NCBI RefSeq assembly: GCF_012516435.1
Contig: NZ_CP051216.1
Coordinates: 1,862,001 to 1,926,000 of the forward strand
Direction of reading: 5' to 3'
DNA from: Pseudodesulfovibrio sp. zrk46
GTDB lineage: Bacteria; Desulfobacterota; Desulfovibrionia; Desulfovibrionales; Desulfovibrionaceae
Length of the DNA: 64,000 bases
The first letter of the stretch is position 1, and each line of letters opens with the position of its first letter. The translations under genes were made by a program, and so were the position numbers. The notes under the pieces were generated by a model. It made no database searches and was not told the DNA's origin. It worked only from the letters and a program-made list of their open reading frames with translations. This document shows, piece after piece, positions 52,325-61,456 of the stretch.

Positions 52325-53878
52325 TTGTTCGAAAGCCTGCAAGATAGACTCGGAAATGCCTTTCAAAAATTCAAGGGCCAGAAGCACCTCACCGAAGACA
52401 ACGTCAAGGAAGGGTTGCGTGAAGTCCGGTTGGCGTTGCTCGAAGCGGACGTCAACTTCAAGGTCGTCAAGCAGTTCGTCGATCATGTGAAGGAGCGCGC
52501 TCTTGGTGATGAGGTCCTCAAGGGACTGGAACCTGGACAGCATATCATCAAGATCGTCAACGATGAGTTGATCGAACTCCTTGGTGGCGAGCAGCAGGAC
52601 CTTGATATCAAGGCCAAGCCGCTCAAGCTCATGATGGTCGGCCTTCAGGGTTCCGGTAAGACGACCTCTTCCGGTAAGCTCGCCCTGTTCCTGCGCAAGA
52701 AGCACGGCAAGAAGCCGTACCTTGTCCCTGCTGACGTTTACCGCCCGGCAGCTATTGACCAGCTGACCACGCTGGCAAAACAGCTGGACGTTCCTGTCTA
52801 CCCGTCCACTCCGGACATGAATCCGGTGGACATTTGTCAGGACGCGCTGAAAAAGGCCGAAGAGCTCGGCTGTGACCTGGTGCTCTTTGACACCGCGGGT
52901 CGACTGCACATTGATGAAACGCTCATGGATGAGTTGGAAAACATCAAGAAGTCGTGCAACCCGCAAGAAATTTTGTTCGTGGCAGATGCCATGACCGGTC
53001 AGGACGCCGTGACCGTTGCCGAGGCCTTCAATGAGAAGCTCGACATCTCCGGTGTTATCCTGACCAAGATGGATGGTGACGCCCGTGGTGGTGCCGCCCT
53101 GTCCATCAAGACCGTTACCGGCAAATCCGTAAAGTTTGTCGGTGTCGGTGAAAAACTTTCCGAATTGGAACTCTTCCACCCTGATCGTATCGCCTCGCGC
53201 ATCCTCGGCATGGGCGACATGATGACGCTCATCGAGAAGGCGCAGACCGAGATCGACGAGGAAGAGGCCAAGGTGTTGGCCGATAAAATGGCCAAGGCCG
53301 AGTTTGACTTCGAAGACTTCCGCAGTCACATGCGCAAGATCAAGAAGCTCGGAAGCATGGAAGGGCTGCTCAAGATGATTCCCGGTATGGGGAACATGAT
53401 GAAGCAGATGGGTCAGGATTCCCTGCCCGAGGACGAGATGAAGCGCACTGAAGCGATCATCAGTTCCATGACCATGCAGGAACGTCGTCAACCCAAGCTG
53501 ATCAACCAAAGCCGAAAAGAACGTATCGCAAAAGGTTCCGGTGTGACCGTCGCGGACGTCAATGCGCTCATCAAAAACTTCAAGCAGATGAGCCAGGTGA
53601 TGCAGGTCATGATGGGTGGCGGCAAAGGTAAAAAGAAGAAAGGCCTTCTCGGCAAGCTCAAAGGGCTGGCCGGTGGTGGCGGAATGCCCGACATGAGTGC
53701 AATGGCCGGTATGGACGGCATGCCCGGAATGCCCCCTGGAATGGGTGGTATGCCTGGAATGCCCGGTATGCCCGGCATGGAAGAGGAGGGGAAACGCTCC
53801 ATTTCCAAGAAAACGCTCAAAGCGCGCAATAAAAAGAAAGCCGCCAAGAAAGCCAAGAAGAAAAAGAAGAAAAAGTAG
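52325..53878 (+). CDS. ffh: Signal recognition particle protein Ffh (SRP54), with extended Met/Gly/Lys tail
   Basis: A 517-residue SRP GTPase. N domain about 1-90, G domain with GLQGSGKTTSSGKLALFL, VPADVYRPAAIDQL, DTAGRLHIDE and TKMDGDARGGAAL, and the Met-rich M domain about 310-430 (KMIPGMGNMMKQMG). It recognises signal sequences with 4.5S RNA. Ffh is normally about 450 residues; here residues about 447-517 add a GGGGMPDMSAMAG tract, a run of MPGM repeats, then a strongly Lys-rich terminus. The start is TTG 52325 with TAGGA upstream. It heads ffh-rpsP-khpA-rimM-trmD-rplS. Confidence 0.96.
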   Translation: MFESLQDRLGNAFQKFKGQKHLTEDNVKEGLREVRLALLEADVNFKVVKQFVDHVKERALGDEVLKGLEPGQHIIKIVNDELIELLGGEQQDLDIKAKPLKLMMVGLQGSGKTTSSGKLALFLRKKHGKKPYLVPADVYRPAAIDQLTTLAKQLDVPVYPSTPDMNPVDICQDALKKAEELGCDLVLFDTAGRLHIDETLMDELENIKKSCNPQEILFVADAMTGQDAVTVAEAFNEKLDISGVILTKMDGDARGGAALSIKTVTGKSVKFVGVGEKLSELELFHPDRIASRILGMGDMMTLIEKAQTEIDEEEAKVLADKMAKAEFDFEDFRSHMRKIKKLGSMEGLLKMIPGMGNMMKQMGQDSLPEDEMKRTEAIISSMTMQERRQPKLINQSRKERIAKGSGVTVADVNALIKNFKQMSQVMQVMMGGGKGKKKKGLLGKLKGLAGGGGMPDMSAMAGMDGMPGMPPGMGGMPGMPGMPGMEEEGKRSISKKTLKARNKKKAAKKAKKKKKKK

Positions 53879-54003
53879 AGGTATAAGCGGGATCTACGCC
53901 TCCAAGCCGAGGAAAAACAGGCGTTGGTCAAGTTTATAATAGATATCAACTTGCCAGATATAGGGCAAAAACGTATTAATCAATTATTGGGAGTATAAGT
54001 ACC

Positions 54004-54243
54004 ATGGCTATGAAAATCCGACTGACTCGTATGGGTTCCAAGAAGCGTCCGTTCTACCGCGTCGTGGCTCTCGACAGCGCCACCCGCCGTGATGGCCGCC
54101 CCGTTGAGTACCTGGGTTACTACAACCCGATGGTGGAACCCAACGACATCAAGCTCGACATGGAAAAGATCGAGAAGTGGTTGGCACAGGGTGCCGAGCC
54201 CAGCAACACCGTTCGTTCCCTGCTGAAGAAGGCCGGCAAGTAA
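54004..54243 (+). CDS. rpsP: 30S ribosomal protein S16
   Basis: A 79-residue protein with the S16 opening [42 protein letters not shown] and [28 protein letters not shown]. Length matches bacterial S16. GGGAG precedes the ATG. It follows ffh by 125 bp and begins the conserved rpsP-khpA-rimM-trmD-rplS run. Confidence 0.98.
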   Translation: MAMKIRLTRMGSKKRPFYRVVALDSATRRDGRPVEYLGYYNPMVEPNDIKLDMEKIEKWLAQGAEPSNTVRSLLKKAGK

Positions 54244-54328
54244 GCACTGTGCTTCCTTAGTCCGGAATTCTATTTGGCAGCTCAAGTTCACGGCGCGAGA
54301 CGACGCGCTGTACCCGGAGGTAGACGTC

Positions 54329-54562
54329 ATGCTGAAAGAGATGATTGAGTACATTGCCAAGTCCCTGGTGGACAACCCGGATGAAGTGCAAGTGTCTGAA
54401 GTCGAAGGCGAACAGACCTCGGTTATCGAGCTCAAGGTGGCCAAGGAAGACCTTGGCAAGGTGATTGGCAAGCAGGGCCGTACGGCCCGTGCTATGCGTA
54501 CCCTGCTGGGTGCAGCCTCCACCAAGGCTCGCAAACGCTCCGTTTTGGAGATTCTCGAGTAG
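54329..54562 (+). CDS. khpA: KH-domain RNA-binding protein KhpA (YlqC)
   Basis: A 77-residue single KH-domain protein. [61 protein letters not shown] includes the KH GxxG loop as GKQG. It binds RNA and in several bacteria pairs with KhpB. Its place between rpsP and rimM is conserved. CGGAGG precedes the ATG. Confidence 0.95.
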   Translation: MLKEMIEYIAKSLVDNPDEVQVSEVEGEQTSVIELKVAKEDLGKVIGKQGRTARAMRTLLGAASTKARKRSVLEILE

Positions 54563-54574
54563 CAACCAGCCGCT

Positions 54575-55201
54575 ATGACTCAACACCGTACCGATGGGTT
54601 TATTCCCGTGGGTGGGGTGGCGAAGCCGCACGGAATTCGCGGGGAGTTCTGCATAAAAAGTTATGCGGACTCCCCGTTGCTTTTCGACGCGGTGCGCGCC
54701 ATCTTTCTCCAGGATGGGAAGAAGACCCCCAAGCCGTTTGTCGTCAAATCCTGGCGTGAACACAAGGGGCTCGTGCTCCTCAAGTGTGCCGGAGTAGACG
54801 ATCGAGACCAGGCCGAAGCCCTGCGTGGCTTTGCCGTGCTCGTTCATCAGGATGATCTTCCTGAACTGGACGAGGGTGAGCACTACATCAAGGATATGCT
54901 CGGCTGCCGTGTGCAGCTCGAAGACGGCTCGCCCGTCGGCACGCTTGAGCAGTTTTACGAAACCCCTGAACAGGACACCTGGGTCATTTACACAGATGAT
55001 CGCAAGGAAATCCTGCTTCCTGCCGTGCCCGAGTTCGTTCTCGACGTGGATTTGGACGAGGAAGTGATCGTCATCGACCCGCCCGCCGGGTTGCTCGATC
55101 TCTATCTGAATCCGGAACCGCCCAAGAAAAAGAAGCCTCGGCGTCGCACGAACAAGAAGAAGGCACGTCCCAACAAGGGCGGGGAAGCGAAGTCGGAGTA
55201 G
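54575..55201 (+). CDS. rimM: Ribosome maturation factor RimM
   Basis: A 208-residue protein. The N-terminal RimM domain has FIPVGGVAKPHGIRGEFCIKSYADSP, and the PRC-barrel part reads HYIKDMLGCRVQLEDGSPVGTLEQFYETPEQDTWVI then EILLPAVPEFVLDVDLDEEVIVIDPPAGLLDLY. It binds S19 and assists 16S processing. A Lys/Arg-rich tail of about 30 residues (PKKKKPRRRTNKKKARPNKGG) exceeds the usual family end. It starts 12 bp after khpA. Confidence 0.94.
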   Translation: MTQHRTDGFIPVGGVAKPHGIRGEFCIKSYADSPLLFDAVRAIFLQDGKKTPKPFVVKSWREHKGLVLLKCAGVDDRDQAEALRGFAVLVHQDDLPELDEGEHYIKDMLGCRVQLEDGSPVGTLEQFYETPEQDTWVIYTDDRKEILLPAVPEFVLDVDLDEEVIVIDPPAGLLDLYLNPEPPKKKKPRRRTNKKKARPNKGGEAKSE

Positions 55202-55223
55202 TTAATGCCTCCGGCGGCGCTTG

Positions 55224-55492
55224 CCAGCGGGGCCTCCTCGCCAGAGGGGCGTCTCCGACGGCTTAAGAACCTTTTGTAAAAGGTTCTTATCTCTGCTGTC
55301 TTTATCCGTAACCCTCGAAGACTCGGGAACGGCTAAAGCAAGAATCTCCAAAACTTTTTGTAGCTCGCTTCGCTCGGGTTCGATGGTTTTGGGGAGTTGT
55401 TTTTTATTGAAATAAGTTTGCGCCGACAGGCGCAGAGAGGGATTCCAAAGGGTATAGCCCTTTGGCCGCCGGAGGCGAAGTCACCTGACAAT
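55224..55492. repeat. Composite intergenic mosaic repeat, copy 5, between rimM and trmD
   Basis: Modules run in order: GGCCTCCTCGCCAGAGGGGC with CGTCTCCGACGGCTTAAGAA (55224-55270), an AAGAACCTTTT hairpin (55265-55288), an element with CTGCTGTCTTTATCCG and GAAGACTCGGG (55291-55330), a CTCGCTTCGCTCGGG element (55362-55380), a T-rich linker and the GCGCCGACAGGCGC / GGGATTCCAAAGGG module (55420-55492). The order mirrors 8566-8800 on the other strand. No ORF of interest lies in the 349-bp gap, which splits an operon that is normally compact. Confidence 0.85.
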
Positions 55493-55550
55493 GGAGCCGA
55501 AGGCGACCTTCTATCCTGATTTCCAACCACAACGAGCAAGCAGCACCAGC

Positions 55551-56846
55551 ATGAATTTTCATCTCGTATCCATATTGCCGCACTACTTCGAGTCTCCGCT
55601 TTCTACGGGGCTGGTGAAGAAGGCTCAGGCCAACGGGCTGGTGAACTTCGACTACGTGGACGTGCGCCACTTTGCCGAGGACATCCACAAGTCCGTTGAC
55701 GACCGCCCCTTTGGCGGCGGCCCGGGCATGCTGCTCAAACTCGACACCATGGTCAAGGCGATGGATTCCATCGAGAAGCCGGGCAAGATCATGATGATGT
55801 CGCCGCGCGGCAAGCCGCTCACCCAGGCCAAGGCTCGGGAGCTGTCCACGCAAGAGGACGTCACCCTGATCTGCGGCCGCTATGAAGGCATCGATGAGCG
55901 CCTGCTGGACCTGTACGACATCGAACTGGTCAGCGTGGGCGACTTCGTGCTCAACGGCGGTGAGACCGCGGCGCTGTGCCTGATTGAATCCGTGGCTCGT
56001 TTGATCCCGGGCTTCATGGGGCATGATGATTCCGGCGAAGAAGAGTCCTTCTCTGCCGGACTGCTGGAATATCCGCACTATACGCGCCCGGAGGACTGGG
56101 ATGGTCTGAAGGTGCCTGAGGTGCTGCGGGGCGGCAATCATGGGGCCATCGCGGAGTGGCGGCGGGAATGCTCGCTGACCAATACGCTGAATGATCGGCC
56201 TGACATCCTGCCCGGTGCCCATCTCACGGTGGAGGATATTGATTTTCTGCGGACCATGACGCGTACGCGACTGGGCCGCAACCTGTACATCGCGCTGTGC
56301 CATTACCCTGTGCTGAACAAGTTCGGGGAAAAGGTGGCGGTGTCGGTGACCAATCTGGACCTGCACGACATGTCGCGCGTGGCCCGGAGTTATGGTCTGG
56401 GAGGCTTCTATGCCACCACTCCCATCGAGGATCAGAAGGCGCTCGCGCAGCAGCTTCTGGATCACTGGAAAGAGGGGGCTGGTTGCAAGGCAAATCCGGA
56501 CCGCGCCGAGGCTTTTTCCAAGGTAAAAGTTTTTGATGATATCGAGGCTGCAGTCCTTGACATCGAGAAGCAAACAGGGCAATCTCCCCGCCTCGCGGCT
56601 ACGTCTGCAAGATTGGACCGCCGCAAGAACGCTGAGCCTGCAATGACCTACGAGGAAGTGCAAGGCTGGCTCGCCAACTCTCCTGTTTTATTGGTTTTTG
56701 GAACAGGACACGGTTTGGCGGAGGAAGTCCTCTCCAAAGCCGAGGGCATATTGCGCCCCGTTAGGTATTTGGACGACTACAACCATCTTTCGGTCAGAAG
56801 TGCGGTGGCAATCATCGTGGATCGTCTGGTCGGAGATGAGTACTAA
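55551..56846 (+). CDS. trmD: tRNA (guanine37-N1)-methyltransferase TrmD fused to a second SPOUT-type domain
   Basis: A 431-residue protein; TrmD alone is about 245 residues. Residues 1-243 are complete Trm[79 protein letters not shown] and [29 protein letters not shown]. Residues about 244-431 ([38 protein letters not shown] through [15 protein letters not shown]) match the Methyltrn_RNA_4 family, a SAM-dependent RNA-methyltransferase-like SPOUT domain of unproven target. I start at ATG 55551; the frame runs open to 55491. No good ribosome site is present upstream. Confidence 0.93.
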   Translation: MNFHLVSILPHYFESPLSTGLVKKAQANGLVNFDYVDVRHFAEDIHKSVDDRPFGGGPGMLLKLDTMVKAMDSIEKPGKIMMMSPRGKPLTQAKARELSTQEDVTLICGRYEGIDERLLDLYDIELVSVGDFVLNGGETAALCLIESVARLIPGFMGHDDSGEEESFSAGLLEYPHYTRPEDWDGLKVPEVLRGGNHGAIAEWRRECSLTNTLNDRPDILPGAHLTVEDIDFLRTMTRTRLGRNLYIALCHYPVLNKFGEKVAVSVTNLDLHDMSRVARSYGLGGFYATTPIEDQKALAQQLLDHWKEGAGCKANPDRAEAFSKVKVFDDIEAAVLDIEKQTGQSPRLAATSARLDRRKNAEPAMTYEEVQGWLANSPVLLVFGTGHGLAEEVLSKAEGILRPVRYLDDYNHLSVRSAVAIIVDRLVGDEY

Positions 56847-56862
56847 TTTTAGGAGTATTACA

Positions 56863-57213
56863 ATGAACATGATTCAGAAAATCGAGTCTGAGCACATTCG
56901 TCTCGACATGCCCGAGTTCAAGGCCGGTGACACCGTCAAGGTTCACTACCGCATCATCGAAGGCGAAAAAGAACGTATCCAGGTCTTCCAGGGTGCTGTC
57001 CTCCGTCGCCGTCGTGGCACCACCAACGCCACCTTCACCGTTCGTAAGATCTCCGACGGTATCGGTGTTGAGCGTGTGTTCCCCATGAACTCCCCCTTCA
57101 TCGACCGCGTCGAAGTGGTCTCCGAAGGTAAGGTTCGCCAGAGCCGCATCTACTACCTCCGCAATCTCCGCGGTAAGGCTGCTCGCATCAAGTCCAAGCA
57201 GATCTGGGAATAA
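56863..57213 (+). CDS. rplS: 50S ribosomal protein L19
   Basis: A 116-residue protein started at ATG 56863 with AGGAGT upstream; the longer frame from 56698 is spurious. It contains [70 protein letters not shown] and KSKQIWE, all conserved L19 landmarks. Last gene of the rpsP operon. A 126-bp palindrome starts on its stop codon. Confidence 0.98.
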   Translation: MNMIQKIESEHIRLDMPEFKAGDTVKVHYRIIEGEKERIQVFQGAVLRRRRGTTNATFTVRKISDGIGVERVFPMNSPFIDRVEVVSEGKVRQSRIYYLRNLRGKAARIKSKQIWE

Positions 57214-57336
57214 TTTTTCGGATAGGCGGGCATCTGCGACGCCGCTCGGCAAACCCAGCCCCTTGCGTATTATGAATACGCGGCGGTCCTGGCTTTACCT
57301 CACGTCGCCACAGCTACCCACCTCGCCAAAAAATTA
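57211..57336. repeat. 126-bp imperfect palindrome starting at the rplS stop codon
   Basis: The element begins TAATTTTTCGG at the rplS TAA and ends CCAAAAAATTA. The two halves are reverse complements at most positions by eye (roughly 70%), with best matches in the outer 25 bases (AGGCGGG opposite CCCACCT) and the centre, where GCGTATT and AATACGC flank ATG. Folded, it would make one long hairpin. Its size and plan recall ERIC/MITE-type miniature palindromes, but I see no target-site duplication beyond the TAATT/AATTA ends. Confidence 0.7.
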
Positions 57337-57358
57337 TCACTGATCATGTGATATATTT

Positions 57359-57397
57359 GCCCGGAACGACGTTGTCGTTCCGGGCTCTTCTGGTTTG
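57359..57397 (+). terminator. Hairpin, probable terminator of the rplS operon
   Basis: GCCCGGAACGAC (57359-57370) pairs perfectly with GTCGTTCCGGGC (57374-57385) around GTT, followed by a weak pyrimidine run (TCTTCTGGTTT). It lies 20 bp past the palindrome and a few bases from the end of the convergent small membrane protein gene. Confidence 0.6.
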
Positions 57398-57399
57398 GG

Positions 57400-57675
57400 C
57401 TATCTAAGGTGGTTGATGATCTCTGGGATCGTAAAAATAATAGCGATTAAGAATAAAATACCCATGTAGAGGATCCAATTTTTGAGTAATGACCATCCTC
57501 TTTTTACGCCTTTCATATTTATACCTTCACAGCAAAAGCCTATCACAATAAACCAACCATTTAGCCATAGTGGAGTGAACAGCCATACTGACCACCTACC
57601 CAATGGGATGAATACAAAGTGTAAAAGGGCTGCAGAGATCAATATGTAGAGAATTAGGATAAGTGGGCCAGGCAT
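57400..57675 (-). CDS. Small membrane protein of unknown function, A+T-rich
   Basis: A 91-residue protein with three hydrophobic segments ([43 protein letters not shown] and [22 protein letters not shown]). No motif recognised. Its codon use is clearly A+T richer than rplS or rnhB, suggesting acquired or weakly constrained DNA. AAGGAGAAAG precedes the ATG on the minus strand. It is convergent with the rplS operon and divergent from rnhB. Confidence 0.5.
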   Translation of the reverse strand: MPGPLILILYILISAALLHFVFIPLGRWSVWLFTPLWLNGWFIVIGFCCEGINMKGVKRGWSLLKNWILYMGILFLIAIIFTIPEIINHLR

Positions 57676-57771
57676 CGCTTTCTCCTTAGTTTATACGACG
57701 GTGAATATATGTTCTGCTTAGGTGTGTGTTCAAGTGACATCAGTAACATTTTCAGGCAGAAAAGAACGCCT

Positions 57772-58413
57772 ATGACACAAGCTACATTGTTTACGACTGC
57801 CGGGTATGCGGCGACCGAGATTGCTGGGGTTGATGAAGCTGGACGGGGATGTCTGGCCGGGCCAGTGGTGGCCGGGGCGTGCATCCTGCCGGTGGAATAT
57901 GATCTGCCCGGACTGACTGACTCCAAACAGTTGACCGCCGAGAAGCGTGAAGTGCTCTATGACCTGATTCGCGAGCAGGCTGTTGCGTGGGCCATTGGCG
58001 TGGCGTGGCCGGGGGAAATCGACCAGATCAATATTCTGGAGTCCACCTATCAGGCAATGGGCCGGGCCGTTCGCGGCATGAAGGTGTCCCCCAAGTTCCT
58101 GCAGATCGACGGGAACAAATTGATTCCCCCTTACGCGCTCAAGCGGGATATTCCGCAGGAATACGTCATCAAGGGGGATGGTAAGATTCCAGCCATCTCT
58201 GCGGCGTCCATCATGGCAAAGACCTTTCGCGACCGCCTCATGATCAAGCTCGCCAAGCGGTATCCGGGCTACGGGATTTCCAAGCACATGGGCTACGGCA
58301 CCAAGGCGCACATGGAAGCTATTAAAAAGCTCGGACCGTGTCCGCAGCACCGCATGACCTTTCGAGGCGTGAAGCCCGAAGAAAAAGTGGCGGCGCAGGC
58401 CAGTCTGTTTTAA
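57772..58413 (+). CDS. rnhB: Ribonuclease HII
   Basis: A 213-residue protein started at ATG 57772; the open frame from 57709 looks spurious. The active site follows the RNase HII pattern: [23 protein letters not shown] (D-E-A-G-R-G), [13 protein letters not shown] and [16 protein letters not shown] (the third acidic position is in the loop before it, near QIDGNKL), with [13 protein letters not shown] and [13 protein letters not shown] at the end. It removes ribonucleotides and RNA primers from DNA. It is followed by a glycosyltransferase gene 9 bp later. Confidence 0.93.
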   Translation: MTQATLFTTAGYAATEIAGVDEAGRGCLAGPVVAGACILPVEYDLPGLTDSKQLTAEKREVLYDLIREQAVAWAIGVAWPGEIDQINILESTYQAMGRAVRGMKVSPKFLQIDGNKLIPPYALKRDIPQEYVIKGDGKIPAISAASIMAKTFRDRLMIKLAKRYPGYGISKHMGYGTKAHMEAIKKLGPCPQHRMTFRGVKPEEKVAAQASLF

Positions 58414-58422
58414 TAGGGATGT

Positions 58423-59265
58423 ATGCCTCGTCTTTCCATCGTCATACCCAACTATAATTACGGGCGGTTTGCTGACCGATTCTTCGGGTCCATAGCGGCC
58501 CAGACCATGCAGCTCGATGATGTCGAGATCCTGTTTGTGGACGATGGCAGTGATGATGACTCGCTGCTACAGGCGGCAAAATGGCAAGAGCGCATTAGGT
58601 GTGCACGATTTGAAATCCTGACGCCGCCCCGGAGCGGCAAGCCGGGGCTGGTTCGCAATTTCGGTTTGGCGCAGGCAACTGGCGATTTGTTGCAGTGTCT
58701 TGATCCGGACGATTCTATTTTTCCCGATTATTTAGCTGCCTGTGTGGAAGCTTTTGGTACGGATAATCATATCGGTGTGGTCTACACGGATTATCGAGAG
58801 CACAGTTCGCATGGTGTACGCGATGTGGAAGTTCCCAAGTTTACGCAGGGCCTGCTGCGCACACAGAATGGATTGCCTCCGGCAGCCATGATTCGCCGGT
58901 CGTTGTGGGACGGAGGCATTCGCTACCGTGACAACACCGAGTATGAAGATTGGGATTTCTGGATTCAGTGTCAGATGGCGGGCGCACGGTTTCACCACAT
59001 TCAGCAGGTGCTCTACAACTACGAAATCCACGGCACCAATTTTTCCAACCACGCAGTGAGTCGGGACGGAAATGCCAAGGCGCAGATCGTCTTGAACAAT
59101 ACCTGTTTCTTTCACCCTGAGGTGGAAAAGTGGGCGCGGAGTTATCTTCGCGGCAGACTGCACGGGCAAGCCATGCAGCGCGGATACATTCCTACCCCGG
59201 TAGACGTGAAGAAGCTGCTCAGGGATGTGGAGAAGCGGGTGCGCGAGCTCGGCCCCAGGTCCTGA
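58423..59265 (+). CDS. Glycosyltransferase family 2
   Basis: A 280-residue GT-A protein. It opens with LSIVIPNYNYGRFADRFFGSIAAQ and has VEILFVDDGSDDDSL, then LVRNFGLAQATGDLLQCLDPDDSIFPDYL, where the D-x-D-D stretch is the metal/nucleotide-sugar site. DNTEYEDWDFWIQCQMAGARFHH carries the ED acceptor-side motif. No membrane segment. TAGGGATG precedes the ATG. It is isolated next to rnhB; the glycan product is unknown. Confidence 0.85.
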   Translation: MPRLSIVIPNYNYGRFADRFFGSIAAQTMQLDDVEILFVDDGSDDDSLLQAAKWQERIRCARFEILTPPRSGKPGLVRNFGLAQATGDLLQCLDPDDSIFPDYLAACVEAFGTDNHIGVVYTDYREHSSHGVRDVEVPKFTQGLLRTQNGLPPAAMIRRSLWDGGIRYRDNTEYEDWDFWIQCQMAGARFHHIQQVLYNYEIHGTNFSNHAVSRDGNAKAQIVLNNTCFFHPEVEKWARSYLRGRLHGQAMQRGYIPTPVDVKKLLRDVEKRVRELGPRS

Positions 59266-59266
59266 T

Positions 59267-60697
59267 CTATCCCTTTACCAGACAGCCGCCGCCCTTGGCT
59301 TTGGCTTCATACATGGCCTGATCCGCGCGGTGGGTGATGACGCTGATGGTATCACCTTCATGATATTGGCTGATGCCGCAGGAAAAACGAATCGTTGAGG
59401 CATTGGTGGTGCGCGCCATAGCCTCATTGATGCGGTTCACAAGGGATTCGGCATCTTCCCCCGTGGCATCCATGAGGATGATGAATTCATCTCCGCCCCA
59501 TCTGGCCACGAGGTCGGTGGGCCGCACATGCTCGGCAATGGTGGTCGCCACCGTTTTGAGCACTTCATCTCCGGCCAGATGGCCTTTCTCATCATTGATG
59601 ATCTTGAAGTTGTCGAGGTCGATAATGATGATGGAAAATGGCGTGTTGTATCGGGTGGCCCTGTACGCGGCCTGATCAAATCCTTCTTCAAAGGCGCGGC
59701 GGTTTGCCACTCCGGTCAACGGGTCGGTCTTAGCCAGTTTTTCGATTTTGTCCTGATAGCTGTTCACCGTGAAAAAGCAGATCACGATGATCAGCACGGA
59801 AGCGGATAACCCCACGACCAATGTGCGAACCAGATTGTGGCGAGCTGTTCCAAGAGCTGTCTGCTCGTCCTGCTGCACGATGAGGTGCCACTCGAATTCC
59901 GGAATGTAGCGAGTGGACAGCAGGTAGTGCTTGCCTTCCCAGTTATACTCAAAGCTGCGGGCCGATTCGACTGGCTGGAGGATATCCTCGGCCACATCGC
60001 GGATGCCGCCTGCTTTGGTAATATAGAAGCGTTCGATGCGTTTTTTGTCCGGATGAACCTGAATCAAGCCGTCCTGATCGATCAGATAAACGTCCCGGTT
60101 ATATTCTTCGCGTGCCTTTGCGAGCAGCGCCACGGCCTGATCCATGTTGACCCCAACGCCGGTGACGCCGAGGAGGTTGCCGTTGTCATCAAGCATGCGG
60201 AAGTTGACGAAGATGGTCAGCTTGCCTTCGTCAGCCTCATTGCTGTCCACATCCAGATCATATTCCGCGCCGGAGCGGGTGAAGGCATAGTACCAAATGT
60301 CGTGCGGGTCACGGGGGTTGATCTCTTTGAGGACGCCCTTATGATAATAGTACTTGTCCGATTTGGCAGACACGAAAAAAGTAGAGATGAAACCGTACTT
60401 TTCTTTGATTTCTCGAAGATATTTCGTGAGGGCAGGGACGTCGTATTCGCCTTTGATGATCCAATCCTTGAGGAAGGCATCATTTGCCATGGACGAGCTC
60501 ACAAGAATCGGCCGCATCATGGCCGCATGGATTTCCGAATAAATGTTTTTTCCGGTGAGCGGCAGGGAAGAGTTGAGAAGCTCTGCTCGCACGGCGCTGC
60601 GCGTCATATTGTAATTGATGACGCTTGTCGCAAGGAACGCGGCAAGGAGGATAAAGGAAAGGGCGGTAAGCAGTTTGGCTTTTAAAGACATACCCAT
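59267..60697 (-). CDS. Membrane diguanylate cyclase with extracellular Cache-like sensor
   Basis: A 476-residue protein. A transmembrane helix lies near residues 6-27 and another near 290-310 (VVGLSASVLIIVICFFTV); between them the ligand domain includes STFFVSAKSDKYYYHKGVL and LGVTGVGVNMDQAVALL, as in dCache domains. The GGDEF domain starts DPLTGVANRRAFEEGFD; the active site is WGGDEFIILMD with GGDEF at residues 401-405, and the inhibitory I-site RPTD lies at 392-395, exactly five residues before it. The enzyme should make c-di-GMP with product inhibition. It ends the minus-strand group after dtd. Confidence 0.9.
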   Translation of the reverse strand: MGMSLKAKLLTALSFILLAAFLATSVINYNMTRSAVRAELLNSSLPLTGKNIYSEIHAAMMRPILVSSSMANDAFLKDWIIKGEYDVPALTKYLREIKEKYGFISTFFVSAKSDKYYYHKGVLKEINPRDPHDIWYYAFTRSGAEYDLDVDSNEADEGKLTIFVNFRMLDDNGNLLGVTGVGVNMDQAVALLAKAREEYNRDVYLIDQDGLIQVHPDKKRIERFYITKAGGIRDVAEDILQPVESARSFEYNWEGKHYLLSTRYIPEFEWHLIVQQDEQTALGTARHNLVRTLVVGLSASVLIIVICFFTVNSYQDKIEKLAKTDPLTGVANRRAFEEGFDQAAYRATRYNTPFSIIIIDLDNFKIINDEKGHLAGDEVLKTVATTIAEHVRPTDLVARWGGDEFIILMDATGEDAESLVNRINEAMARTTNASTIRFSCGISQYHEGDTISVITHRADQAMYEAKAKGGGCLVKG

Positions 60698-60737
60698 TTG
60701 TAAATCAACGCTTCGAAACTAACAATAGCTGCTTTTG

Positions 60738-61202
60738 TTACATCTCATCCGAGTCGAGGATGATGGTGACCGGACCGGAGTTGGTGAAATCGAGGTCCAT
60801 CATGGCTCCGAATTTTCCCGTGGCAACTTTGCCGGGTGCGATGGCGCGGGCATCTTCAAGGAAGCGCTCGAACAGCGGTTCGGCCGTGTCGGGCGGGCAG
60901 GCTCCAGTGAAGGCCGGGCGACGCCCCTTTTTGCAGTCGGCATAGAGCGTGAACTGGGAAATGAGCATGAGGTCACCAGAAATATCGGCGAGGGACAGGT
61001 TCATGCGGTCCTGATCGTCGGGGAAGACGCGCAGGTTGATGAGCTTGTCGATGAGTTTTTTCCAGATCGGTGAACCGGCGAGTTCTAAGGTGTCGTTGCT
61101 GCCGAAGCCGACAAGGGCGAGAAAGCCGGGACCGATTTCGCCGAGGAGTTCACCCTCGACCGTGACTTTGGCGTCAGTGACGCGCTGAATGATGATTCGC
61201 AT
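60738..61202 (-). CDS. dtd: D-aminoacyl-tRNA deacylase
   Basis: A 154-residue protein with [36 protein letters not shown] at the start, [28 protein letters not shown] (the catalytic S-Q-F-T-L-Y motif) and the NSGPVTIIL end (the G-P dipeptide that fits into the partner site). It removes D-amino acids from tRNA. It is 3 bp after the small membrane protein gene, in the queD operon. Confidence 0.95.
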   Translation of the reverse strand: MRIIIQRVTDAKVTVEGELLGEIGPGFLALVGFGSNDTLELAGSPIWKKLIDKLINLRVFPDDQDRMNLSLADISGDLMLISQFTLYADCKKGRRPAFTGACPPDTAEPLFERFLEDARAIAPGKVATGKFGAMMDLDFTNSGPVTIILDSDEM

Positions 61203-61205
61203 GGA

Positions 61206-61454
61206 TTATACTGAGCGGGTGTCGATGATGAGGCGGCTTTCGCGCTGTTCTTCCATTTTCTTCTGGGCATCTTGCTGACAGCCGCGGGAAAAGGCGGACA
61301 GGAGAAAAAAGCAGACAAAGGCGAGGAAGGCGATGCCGCTGAGGATGCGCTTGGGGTTGGTGCGGGAGTCCTTGGGGATGAGCATGGAGGTCATGATCTT
61401 GCCAAAGGACATGCCGTTGATCTCGCCCTTTTTTTCTTCTTTGGGGTCGGACAC
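61206..61454 (-). CDS. Small single-pass membrane protein of unknown function
   Basis: An 82-residue protein started at GTG 61454, with GGAGG seven bases upstream overlapping the queD end. It has a charged N-terminus (MSDPKEEKKGEINGMSFG), one hydrophobic helix (ILSGIAFLAFVCFFLLSAF) near residues 38-56 and a charged C-terminus. No motif recognised. It lies between queD (2-bp gap) and dtd (3-bp gap), so it is part of that operon. Confidence 0.68.
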   Translation of the reverse strand: MSDPKEEKKGEINGMSFGKIMTSMLIPKDSRTNPKRILSGIAFLAFVCFFLLSAFSRGCQQDAQKKMEEQRESRLIIDTRSV

Positions 61455-61456
61455 GA

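Noticed and set aside
57211-57336. Canonical enterobacterial ERIC element
   Set aside because: Length is similar, but the sequence and ends are different and the host is not enterobacterial.
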